This document shows, in pieces, positions 9,038 through 17,104 of a DNA stretch of 42,354 bases. The notes below the pieces were generated by a model. The model searched no databases, was not told the origin of the DNA, and saw nothing but the letters and a program-made list of their open reading frames with translations. The position numbers and the translations under genes are program-made. Numbering within the stretch: position 1 is the first letter of the stretch; each line of letters starts with the position of its first letter. Source of the DNA: an uncultured Clostridia bacterium (lineage in GTDB: Bacteria; Bacillota; Clostridia; Christensenellales; Borkfalkiaceae); assembly GCA_944367955.1 (NCBI GenBank), contig CALVWU010000004.1, forward strand, positions 1-42,354, in the 5' to 3' direction.

Positions 9038-9066
9038 TTGACTAAAACGTGTGGATATTATATACT
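9038..9066 (+). promoter_or_regulatory. Sigma-A type promoter of tRNA-Trp
   Basis: TTGACT at 9038-9043 and TATACT at 9061-9066 with a 17-base spacer. The predicted start is near 9073, about 11 bases before the mature tRNA 5' end. It lies in the 64-base gap between divergent proC and the tRNA. Confidence 0.75.
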
Positions 9067-9083
9067 GTATAAGCTAACTTTTT

Positions 9084-9158
9084 AGGGGAATAGCTCAACG
9101 GTAGAGTCGCGGTCTCCAAAACCGTCGGTTGCATGTTCGAATCGTGTTTCCCCTGCCA
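9084..9158 (+). tRNA. tRNA-Trp (anticodon CCA)
   Basis: A full cloverleaf can be drawn by hand. The acceptor AGGGGAA (9084-9090) pairs perfectly with TTCCCCT (9148-9154), followed by discriminator G and an encoded CCA. The D stem is GCTC/GAGT with one G-U pair. The anticodon stem GCGGT/ACCGT encloses the loop CTCCAAA, giving anticodon CCA. The T stem GCATG/CGTGT encloses the loop TTCGAAT. Several G-U pairs make the stems weaker than usual, but every invariant position is present. Confidence 0.95.
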
Positions 9159-9298
9159 GACGCTCAAGCAATTAGCTTGGGCGTTATTTTTAGCCTTGTT
9201 GCACAATTCAGCCCTATTTTTACGCGCCCGGCCGAACGGCAGAGTAGCGTTTCCCACCAAAGCCACCGGTGCATGACGGAATCGCGCTTCCCCTGCCA
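9159..9298 (+). repeat. Tandem repeat unit 1: terminator, spacer and decayed tRNA-Trp copy
   Basis: A 140-base unit directly after the real tRNA. Its right half (about 9229-9298) aligns with tRNA-Trp: AACGG, AGAGT, GCATG, GAATCG and the end TTCCCCTGCCA are all kept in order. However, the 5' acceptor strand, D stem, anticodon stem and T loop (ACGGAAT instead of TTCGAAT) are broken, so it cannot form a cloverleaf. The anticodon region reads CCACCAAAG. The left half carries the tRNA terminator hairpin. It differs from unit 2 by about eight substitutions and one base insertion. Confidence 0.85.
9160..9191 (+). terminator. Terminator of tRNA-Trp (first of three copies)
   Basis: Ten-pair stem ACGCTCAAGC/GCTTGGGCGT with loop AATTA and one G-U pair, followed by TATTTTTA. 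It begins two bases after the tRNA CCA. Confidence 0.85.
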
Positions 9299-9439
9299 GA
9301 CGCTTAAGCAATTCGCTTGGGCGTTATTTTTAGCCTTGTTGCACAATTCAGCACTATTTTTATGCACCCGGCCGAACGACAGAGTAGCGTTTCCCTCCAA
9401 AACCACCGGTGCATGACGGAATCGCGCTTCCCCCTGCCA
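9299..9439 (+). repeat. Tandem repeat unit 2: terminator, spacer and decayed tRNA-Trp copy
   Basis: A 141-base near copy of unit 1. The pseudo-tRNA half (about 9369-9439) keeps the anticodon-loop string TCCAAAACC of the true tRNA better than unit 1 does. It shares the same damaged acceptor, D arm and T loop. Because both copies share the damage, the decayed copy must have been duplicated after it degenerated, or both copies were homogenised. Confidence 0.85.
9300..9331 (+). terminator. Second copy of the tRNA-Trp terminator hairpin
   Basis: Stem ACGCTTAAGC/GCTTGGGCGT with loop AATTC, two G-U pairs and then TATTTTT. Pairing is intact despite base changes relative to the first copy. Confidence 0.7.
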
Positions 9440-9440
9440 G

Positions 9441-9472
9441 ACGCTCAGGCAATTCGCTTGGGCGTTATTTTT
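9441..9472 (+). terminator. Third copy of the tRNA-Trp terminator hairpin
   Basis: Stem ACGCTCAGGC/GCTTGGGCGT with loop AATTC, two G-U pairs and then TATTTTT. It abuts the NUDIX stop codon. It lacks a T run in the minus direction, so it serves plus-strand transcription only. Confidence 0.7.
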
Positions 9473-9922
9473 CTATTTTACGGTGTATTCTATTAAGGGC
9501 GTACCCTTTTGAAGTGCGCACAGTGCCTCTCTTCTGTCAGGCAACAGCTCAGAGGGCAGCGCGTCAATATCAAACCAACCGATCGCCGAACACTTGCCCT
9601 CTTCGCATATCCTCGGCACACCCGAAAATTCCGCAAGGATAAAATACGGATTACAGTAAGTAATGTCTCCGTCTCGCTTGTAAACAAGCGTAAAAAATCT
9701 TAAATTTTCAGCCTTTACGTCTATGCCAAGCTCTTCGCCGCACTCCCGGATACAGGCGTCGCGCAGGCTCTCACCGCATTCGACGTGCCCGGAACACGAA
9801 AAATCCCACAATCCGTCGCCGAAGCCCGTGTTTTGTCTGCGCTGCAAAAGCACCTGCCTTTTGCCGTTGCACACTCTTTCCAAAAGCACGACAACGGCAA
9901 CAGGTACCGTAAAACGCGCCAT
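9473..9922 (-). CDS. NUDIX hydrolase
   Basis: A 149-residue nucleoside-diphosphate-linked hydrolase. The Nudix box GX5EX7REUXEEXGU is intact, running from the G of GHVECGES to the G of EELGID (about residues 44-67). The N-terminal strand VPVAVVVLLERV and the block GLWDFSCSGHVE resemble members that act on isopentenyl or nucleoside diphosphates, but the substrate cannot be read from sequence. It follows purB by one base (purB stop 9924, start 9922), with an AAGGT ribosome site inside the purB end. It is last in the comEB-purB run. Confidence 0.9.
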   Translation of the reverse strand: MARFTVPVAVVVLLERVCNGKRQVLLQRRQNTGFGDGLWDFSCSGHVECGESLRDACIRECGEELGIDVKAENLRFFTLVYKRDGDITYCNPYFILAEFSGVPRICEEGKCSAIGWFDIDALPSELLPDRREALCALQKGTPLIEYTVK

Positions 9923-9923
9923 T

Positions 9924-11360
9924 TTATACCTTGACTTCGCCCTTTACGCCGAGAACGTCGGCATTTGCCTTTAATATAGGGTCAATTTCCGCAGATATAA
10001 ATTCCTCGACTTGCGCGGGTGCACGGCCGATGAATTTTTTGGCATCAAGTATTTCGTCTATATTGTCACGAACGGAAGCAAACATATCGTCGGCCTTGAT
10101 AAGGTCGATAAGATTGTTTTCCAACCCCCTCTCTTTAACGTTTCTGCCTGCCTCCATAGAAAGCACTCTGATTCTTTCATGCAGCTCCTGCCTGTCGCCT
10201 CCCACCTTTACGCACTCCATCATGATGTTTTCAGTAGCCATAAAGGGCAGCTCCGCTGCGATATGCCTGGCAATTACCTTATCGTAGACGACAAGATTTT
10301 CGCTTACGTTGAGATAAATATTCAAAATACCGTCGAGCGCAAGGAAGGCCTGCGCATTTACTATTCTTCGGTTTGCCGAATCGTCAAGAGTGCGTTCAAA
10401 CCATTGGGTGGATGCCGTGACGGCCGTATTCACGGGCAGCGAGATTACAAAGCGGGCAAGCGAACCCATTCTTTCGCTGCGCATGGGATTGCGCTTATAG
10501 GCCATGGCCGAAGAACCTATCTGCGATTTTTCGAACGGCTCTTCTATCTCTTTCATATTCTGCAATATGCGTATGTCGTTTGAAAATTTGTACGCGCTCT
10601 GCGCTATCTGCGACAGTACGCACAGTACATTGTAATCGAATTTTCTGGGATAGGTCTGACCGGTAACGCCGTACACTCTGTCGCAACCCATCTTTTTAAC
10701 GACGCGGCGTTCAAGCTCTTTAACTTTTTCACCGTCGCCGTTGAAAAGTTCCATAAAGCTGGCCTGCGTACCCGTTGTGCCCTTTACGCCGCGAAGCTTG
10801 AAACATTTTTCGAGATGCACGAGGTTTTCATAGTCCATCATAAGATCCTGCAGCCACAGCGTTGCGCGCTTTCCGACGGTGGTAAGCTGCGCCGGCTGCA
10901 GATGCGTGAAGCCGAGCGTGGGCATATCTTTATATTTTAACGCAAACGCTTTAAGCTTATCTATAACGTTTACAAGCTTTACCTTTATTATTTTAAGAGC
11001 GTCGCGAAGAATGATCAGCTCGGAATTGCAATCAACAAAACAACTTGTGGCACCGAGGTGTATTATAGCCTTTGCCGATTTTGCCTGATCGCCGAACGCC
11101 TTGACGTGCGCCATCACGTCGTGACGCACCTCGCGCTCATACTTTTCGGCGGCGTCGTAATTTATATCGTCGGCGTATTTCTTCATTTCGGCGATCTGTT
11201 CGGGCGTAATATTAAGCCCCAGCTCCATTTCCGACTCGGCAAGAGCTATCCACAGCTTGCGCCAAAGTTTGAAACGCTTGTCGTCCGAAAAATTTTCCGC
11301 CATCTGTTTGCCGGCATACCTGGTTATAAGTGGATTGTTATAAACCGAATTATCTGTCAT
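9924..11360 (-). CDS. purB: Adenylosuccinate lyase
   Basis: Fumarate-releasing lyase used twice in purine synthesis (SAICAR to AICAR, and adenylosuccinate to AMP). The 478-residue protein shows HDVMAHVKAFGDQ, then IIHLGATSCFVDCN, the catalytic-His region TLGFTHLQPAQLTTVGKR and the fumarase/aspartase-superfamily signature loop GSSAMAYKRNPMRSE. Length is at the longer end of the family, as in the eukaryote-like and clostridial group. The start has GGAGT six bases upstream and follows the small membrane protein stop by two bases. Confidence 0.95.
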   Translation of the reverse strand: MTDNSVYNNPLITRYAGKQMAENFSDDKRFKLWRKLWIALAESEMELGLNITPEQIAEMKKYADDINYDAAEKYEREVRHDVMAHVKAFGDQAKSAKAIIHLGATSCFVDCNSELIILRDALKIIKVKLVNVIDKLKAFALKYKDMPTLGFTHLQPAQLTTVGKRATLWLQDLMMDYENLVHLEKCFKLRGVKGTTGTQASFMELFNGDGEKVKELERRVVKKMGCDRVYGVTGQTYPRKFDYNVLCVLSQIAQSAYKFSNDIRILQNMKEIEEPFEKSQIGSSAMAYKRNPMRSERMGSLARFVISLPVNTAVTASTQWFERTLDDSANRRIVNAQAFLALDGILNIYLNVSENLVVYDKVIARHIAAELPFMATENIMMECVKVGGDRQELHERIRVLSMEAGRNVKERGLENNLIDLIKADDMFASVRDNIDEILDAKKFIGRAPAQVEEFISAEIDPILKANADVLGVKGEVKV

Positions 11361-11362
11361 AT

Positions 11363-11665
11363 TTACTCCGTTTTGTCATTATTTTGAATATTATTGCCGT
11401 TCAGATCTTTCAATCTGCCGTATATCGCTATTCCGAGCAAAGCCAGCACCGCCATACCGAGCGACGCGCAGCCTACCATCATGATTAACATTCCGAGGCG
11501 CATCGAAGCGGCGCGCTCTTTAACGAGGACGGCATAATCCTGCGCTCCCGTCTGCGGCAGCGAACCGAGTGCGGGAAAATATGTGGCCGCGCCGATTATC
11601 AAGCATATCAGCGAAGCCGCAATAACGCCCGCAAGGATTATTTTTAACAATTTTTGGACATTCAT
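11363..11665 (-). CDS. Small two-helix membrane protein of unknown function
   Basis: I do not recognise a family. The 100-residue protein has two hydrophobic segments, about residues 8-30 (ILAGVIAASLICLIIGAA) and 60-83 (LIMMVGCASLGMAVLALLGI). Between them is a loop of about 30 residues, and the tail is polar and Asn-rich (LKDLNGNNIQNNDKTE). Its start overlaps the cyclophilin stop by one base (TAATG) and purB starts two bases after its stop, so it is embedded in a translationally coupled run. That position supports it being a real gene. No signal peptide cleavage site or lipobox is evident. Confidence 0.75.
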   Translation of the reverse strand: MNVQKLLKIILAGVIAASLICLIIGAATYFPALGSLPQTGAQDYAVLVKERAASMRLGMLIMMVGCASLGMAVLALLGIAIYGRLKDLNGNNIQNNDKTE

Positions 11666-12186
11666 TAAAATTTCACCGGCTCAGGATACTCGACGCCGAA
11701 AGTTTCAACCGCCATATTTTTGATAACCTGCGGCTTTTTAGGTCTGTCGTAATAATCGGTGGGCGTTGCCGCAATGCCGTCCACTACGTCCATCCCCTCT
11801 ATCACCCTGCCGAAAGCGGCGTATTGGCCGTCGAGATGCGACGCATTGGCATGCATTATGAAGAACTGCGAACCCGCACTGTTGGGCGACATGGAGCGCG
11901 CCATAGAAATTACGCCGCGCGCATGTTTAAGGTCGTTGCTCTTATAACCGTTCATCGAAAATTCGCCCTTAATTGTATATCCCGGCCCGCCCGTGCCGTT
12001 TCCAACGGGATCGCCGCCCTGAATCATAAATCCGCTGATTATTCTGTGAAAAGTAAGGCCGTCGTAAAAGCCGGCGGCGGCAAGACTTAAAAAGTTGTTT
12101 ACCGTATTGGGAGCCTTGTCGGGATAGAGTTCCAAAACCATCTTTCCGCCGTCTTCCATCGTTATAGTAACTTTTGGATTCATCAT
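11665..12186 (-). CDS. Peptidyl-prolyl cis-trans isomerase, cyclophilin type
   Basis: Cytosolic proline isomerase (no signal peptide). Cyclophilin core motifs are in order: FHRIISGFMIQGGDPVGNG (catalytic Arg and the FMIQGGD block), then GVISMARSMSPNSAGSQFFI and the HLDGQYAAFGRVIEGMDVV block. I chose the start at 12186 (MMNPKVTITM) rather than the in-frame ATG at 12231. AGAGGTGG lies just upstream of 12186, and the longer form would run into comEB. The gene is the second of the comEB run and its stop overlaps the next start by one base. Confidence 0.93.
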   Translation of the reverse strand: MMNPKVTITMEDGGKMVLELYPDKAPNTVNNFLSLAAAGFYDGLTFHRIISGFMIQGGDPVGNGTGGPGYTIKGEFSMNGYKSNDLKHARGVISMARSMSPNSAGSQFFIMHANASHLDGQYAAFGRVIEGMDVVDGIAATPTDYYDRPKKPQVIKNMAVETFGVEYPEPVKF

Positions 12187-12205
12187 TTTTCCACCTCTAA
12201 AAAAA

Positions 12206-12658
12206 TTATAGACTGTCGAAACGTTGAACAAGCACGTCGGCCTCTTTAAAGAGCTGCATCGAAAAATCGTCGGGATAGCCGTCTTTATACACGACGCGAG
12301 AAATGCCCGAATTTATGATGATTTTCGCGCAGATGACGCATGGTTGGTGCGTACAATAGAGCGTACAGCCTTCAACGCTGCATCCCACTCTCGCCGCCTG
12401 GATTATCGCATTCTGCTCGGCATGCACGGCATAGCAGAGTTCCTGCCTTGTACCGCTCGGCACTCCGATCTTTTGACGCATGCACTCGTGTTTGTCAACA
12501 CAGCTTGTTATGCCTTGGGGCGCGCCGTTATATCCGGTGGCTATGACCCTCTTGTTTTTAACTATTATCGCGCCGACATGCCTGTCTTCCTTATAGCAGC
12601 TTGACCACGAACCGATAAGTTCGGCCATTTCCATAAAACGCCTGTCCCACTTGTCCAT
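12206..12658 (-). CDS. comEB: Deoxycytidylate deaminase (ComEB-type)
   Basis: Zinc enzyme that deaminates dCMP to dUMP for dTTP synthesis. The zinc and catalytic motifs are HAEQNAI (His ligand and catalytic Glu) and CTHQPCVICAK (PCxxC ligands). The usual GYNGAPQG and KHECMRQK segments precede them. The start at 12658 (MDKWDRRFMEMA) is chosen because GGAGA lies seven bases upstream and family members begin here. The in-frame ATG at 12700 would place the start in the promoter. About 150 residues, normal. It is first in the run comEB-cyclophilin-membrane protein-purB-NUDIX. Confidence 0.93.
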   Translation of the reverse strand: MDKWDRRFMEMAELIGSWSSCYKEDRHVGAIIVKNKRVIATGYNGAPQGITSCVDKHECMRQKIGVPSGTRQELCYAVHAEQNAIIQAARVGCSVEGCTLYCTHQPCVICAKIIINSGISRVVYKDGYPDDFSMQLFKEADVLVQRFDSL

Positions 12659-12690
12659 ATAATTTCTCCGAATATCAAAATTACGATAAT

Positions 12691-12719
12691 ATAATAACAC
12701 AGTTTAAAATAAAATGCAA
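12691..12719 (-). promoter_or_regulatory. Promoter of the comEB-purB run
   Basis: On the minus strand TTGCAT (12714-12719) and TATTAT (12691-12696) are 17 bases apart, with the predicted start about 25 bases upstream of the comEB start codon. Confidence 0.6.
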
Positions 12720-12785
12720 TGTATATGCCAAAACACTTTAAATTTTACTTTAAATTATTTTTATTTTTATTTAAAAAATATGTGT

Positions 12786-12814
12786 TTGACGCCGATAAAG
12801 CGTGTTTATAAATA
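12786..12814 (+). promoter_or_regulatory. Candidate promoter of groES-groEL
   Basis: TTGACG at 12786-12791 with TAAATA at 12809-12814 (17-base spacer), or TATAAA at 12807-12812 with a 15-base spacer. No CIRCE repeat (TTAGCACTC/GAGTGCTAA) is present between comEB and groES, so HrcA control is not supported here. Confidence 0.5.
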
Positions 12815-12852
12815 TCAGTGAAAATAAAACTCTTATCGGAGGAAAATTTTAA

Positions 12853-14780
<1,928 letters not shown>

Positions 14781-14799
14781 TAAATAACATCCAAGCTTT

Positions 14800-14825
14800 A
14801 AGCGGCCTGCATTCGCAGGCCGCTT
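14800..14825 (+). terminator. Hairpin after groEL
   Basis: Perfect 11-pair stem AAGCGGCCTGC/GCAGGCCGCTT with loop ATTC, 19 bases past the groEL stop. Only TTT then A-rich sequence follows, so the T run is weak, but the stem is strong and well placed. Confidence 0.65.
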
Positions 14826-14920
14826 TAAAAATCTCGGTTCAAGACATTTCTCCGTCTAAACTTCCCTCCCTTGTTATTTAAATGTAAAACGACCCGATAC
14901 GCAAAAATACGCATCAAAAT

Positions 14921-14945
14921 AAAAAACGGCATTACGCCGTTTTTT
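14921..14945. terminator. Bidirectional terminator between groEL and ynbB
   Basis: Ten-pair palindrome with core AACGGC/GCCGTT, loop ATTAC, flanked by A6 and T6 runs, so it works on both strands. On the minus strand it starts at the ynbB stop codon. On the plus strand it backs up the groEL hairpin. Confidence 0.85.
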
Positions 14946-16203
14946 ATTTTGCAAGTTTATTCAAAATATTTTTAAGCGCGCATTTTCCGTGCTCGTAAGT
15001 TAATCCGCCCTGAAAATAAGCTATATATGGCGGCTTGACGGGGCCGTCGGCCGAGAGTTCTATCGACGCTCCCGAAACAAAAGTTCCCGCCGCCATGATT
15101 ATTTGACTGTCATAACCCGGCATATCCCACTGCTCGCACGTGACATAACTGTCAACCGGGGAGGCATATTGCACTTCCCTTATAAAATTTACCATATCTT
15201 CGGCGTTGCCGAACTCGATACAGCGCGTTATGTCGTATGGCATTTTATCTATCGAAGGGTAATTTTTATATCCGAGATCGGTCATAGCCCGTCCTATGAG
15301 AAGGGAGCACTTCAACGCCTGCGCCACAGTATGCGGAGCCATGAACAATCCTTGATAAAAATAGCGATACCCCTGCTCGAAAGATCCGACTTCCAGACCG
15401 ATAGACGGTGCCGTGAACCTGCGGCCTATCCTTTCGATATACCTCTGACCGCCGCAGATATATCCGCCGGTAGAAGCGATGCCGCCGCCCGCATTTTTTA
15501 TAAGCGACCCGGCAATAATATCGGCACCGCAGTCGGTGGGCTCAATCTTTTCAACAAATTCACCGTAACAATTATCCACAAAAATACAGCCGTTGAAGCC
15601 GTTTTTACGCAAAAATGCACACATTTCGCCGATCTGTTCGCACGAGAGCGCGTCACGCAGCTCATATCCGCGGGAACGCTGGATATAGACGACCACGGGA
15701 TTAATTTCATGCAACCTTTTGCCGACTGCGCCATAATCGAACAATCCGTCCGACGTGAGATCGCAAGACTCGAAAGCGATACCGTAATCCTTTAAAGAAC
15801 CGATATTTTCGCCCATGATAACGGGGCGTATGGTATCGTACGGCATTCCCGTAACGCAAAAGAGAGTATCGCCCGGCATCAACAGCCCGAAGAGCGCGAC
15901 CGAAAGCGTGTGTGTTCCCGAAAGAAGATGGGGCGAAACGATGCCGCTTTCACATCCGAACGCGGCCGCGTACAAACCGCCGAGGGTGTCACGCCCCTCG
16001 TCGCCGTAACCGTATCCCGTCGTACCTGAAAAATGGCGCACGGCCACGCGATGTTTTTGAAAGGCCGACAATACCTTCTTTTGATTGTGATATGCTATAT
16101 CGTCGATAAGTTCAAACTTATCTTTAAGCCTTTTTTCGCAACTCTTTATATAGTTTTCATTTTTGGTATCACGAAAAGTTTCTTCCACTCTCTGCTCCTT
16201 CAA
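14944..16203 (-). CDS. ynbB: PLP-dependent methionine gamma-lyase/cystathionine beta-lyase-like protein (YnbB, aluminium resistance family)
   Basis: A 419-residue fold-type I PLP enzyme. Recognised by HFSGTTGYGYGDEGRDTL near residue 57, the GIVSPHLLSGTHTLSVALF block, the aspartate-containing FVDNCYGEF strand and the PLP-lysine region GSLIKNAGGGIASTGG. The family is annotated from weak similarity to Cys/Met metabolism lyases; its real substrate is not established. The start overlaps the miaA stop by four bases (ATGA). In Bacillus and many Firmicutes ynbB follows miaA with hfq between them. Here hfq is absent. Confidence 0.88.
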   Translation of the reverse strand: MKEQRVEETFRDTKNENYIKSCEKRLKDKFELIDDIAYHNQKKVLSAFQKHRVAVRHFSGTTGYGYGDEGRDTLGGLYAAAFGCESGIVSPHLLSGTHTLSVALFGLLMPGDTLFCVTGMPYDTIRPVIMGENIGSLKDYGIAFESCDLTSDGLFDYGAVGKRLHEINPVVVYIQRSRGYELRDALSCEQIGEMCAFLRKNGFNGCIFVDNCYGEFVEKIEPTDCGADIIAGSLIKNAGGGIASTGGYICGGQRYIERIGRRFTAPSIGLEVGSFEQGYRYFYQGLFMAPHTVAQALKCSLLIGRAMTDLGYKNYPSIDKMPYDITRCIEFGNAEDMVNFIREVQYASPVDSYVTCEQWDMPGYDSQIIMAAGTFVSGASIELSADGPVKPPYIAYFQGGLTYEHGKCALKNILNKLAK

Positions 16204-17102
16204 CAGTTTAAAAGCTTTAAAATATTTTCAGGCGAGGCTTCGTCGGCGTCCATCCATACGATGCCCGGCAATTTTTTAAAAAACGTTATCTGACGCTTTG
16301 CATAATGACGGGTGTTGCGTTTGATTATGTCACGCATAGTACATTGTGAATCACCGTTTTTTAGACCTTGAATTACTTCTTTATAGCCTATCGCCTGCAT
16401 GCTTTGGCAATTTTCGTCTATTCCGGCGGACATTAACGCCTTTACTTCTTCTACAAGGCCGTCCTTGAACATTTTATCGACTCTTTCGTCGATGCGGCGG
16501 TAAAGCCTTTGACGCTCAAACGAGAGCGCGACGGCGACATAATCGAAGCGAGGCTTAAATCCGTCGTTCAACTCCGATTTTTTTATCCCGCTTACTTCCA
16601 ATATTTCAAGCGCGCGGATGACCCGCTTTATGTCGTTTTTGTGTATTTTTTCGGCCGACGCGCGATCGGCTTCGCACAGCAGCGAATAGACGTACTCCCC
16701 GCCTTTTTCGGCACAGAGTTTTTCGTACTTCGCCCTTACCGCGCCGTCGGCGGGCGCGCTTCCGTATGAGTAGTCAAACAGCAGCGAATTTATATAAAAC
16801 CCCGTGCCGCCGCAGATTACCGGCGTTCTGCCCGCATTCAGCTCGTTTTCAATCGGCAAAAGAGCGGCGTCGCGGAAATCCGAAACCGAAAATCGCGCGT
16901 CGGGCGGTACAATATCTATCATTTCGTGCCTTATACCGCACATCTCTTCGCGCGTGGGCTTGGCCGTTCCTATATTCAGACCGCGATAAATCAGCTGTGA
17001 ATCCGCGGAAACCACACAGCTGTTTAACAATTTTGCACACTTTACCGCAAGAGCAGACTTCCCGGTGGCGGTCGCGCCGCATATCACAAGCACCCGCTTC
17101 AC
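16200..17102 (-). CDS. miaA: tRNA dimethylallyltransferase
   Basis: Adds the dimethylallyl group to A37 of tRNAs reading UNN codons. The 300-residue protein has the P-loop GATATGKSALA (residues 9-19), then SADSQLIYRGLNIGTAKPT, the catalytic Asp region, VICGGTGFYINSLL, and the substrate loops NDIKRVIRALEI and MQAIGYKEV. The C-terminal RNTRHYAKRQITFFKK helix is standard. It starts two bases after the mutL stop and precedes ynbB with a four-base overlap. MiaB, which acts on its product, is encoded at the head of the same run. Confidence 0.96.
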   Translation of the reverse strand: MKRVLVICGATATGKSALAVKCAKLLNSCVVSADSQLIYRGLNIGTAKPTREEMCGIRHEMIDIVPPDARFSVSDFRDAALLPIENELNAGRTPVICGGTGFYINSLLFDYSYGSAPADGAVRAKYEKLCAEKGGEYVYSLLCEADRASAEKIHKNDIKRVIRALEILEVSGIKKSELNDGFKPRFDYVAVALSFERQRLYRRIDERVDKMFKDGLVEEVKALMSAGIDENCQSMQAIGYKEVIQGLKNGDSQCTMRDIIKRNTRHYAKRQITFFKKLPGIVWMDADEASPENILKLLNC

Positions 17103-17104
17103 GG

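Noticed and set aside
9042-9416. Short open frames over the tRNA-Trp repeat array, on both strands
   Set aside because: Their sequences are translations of the tRNA and its relics repeated with the repeat unit; no ribosome sites. Classic false genes over tRNA DNA.
9159-9472. Repeat array as a possible CRISPR
   Set aside because: Only two full units of about 140 bases with no unique spacers; the units are tRNA-derived and no cas gene is near.
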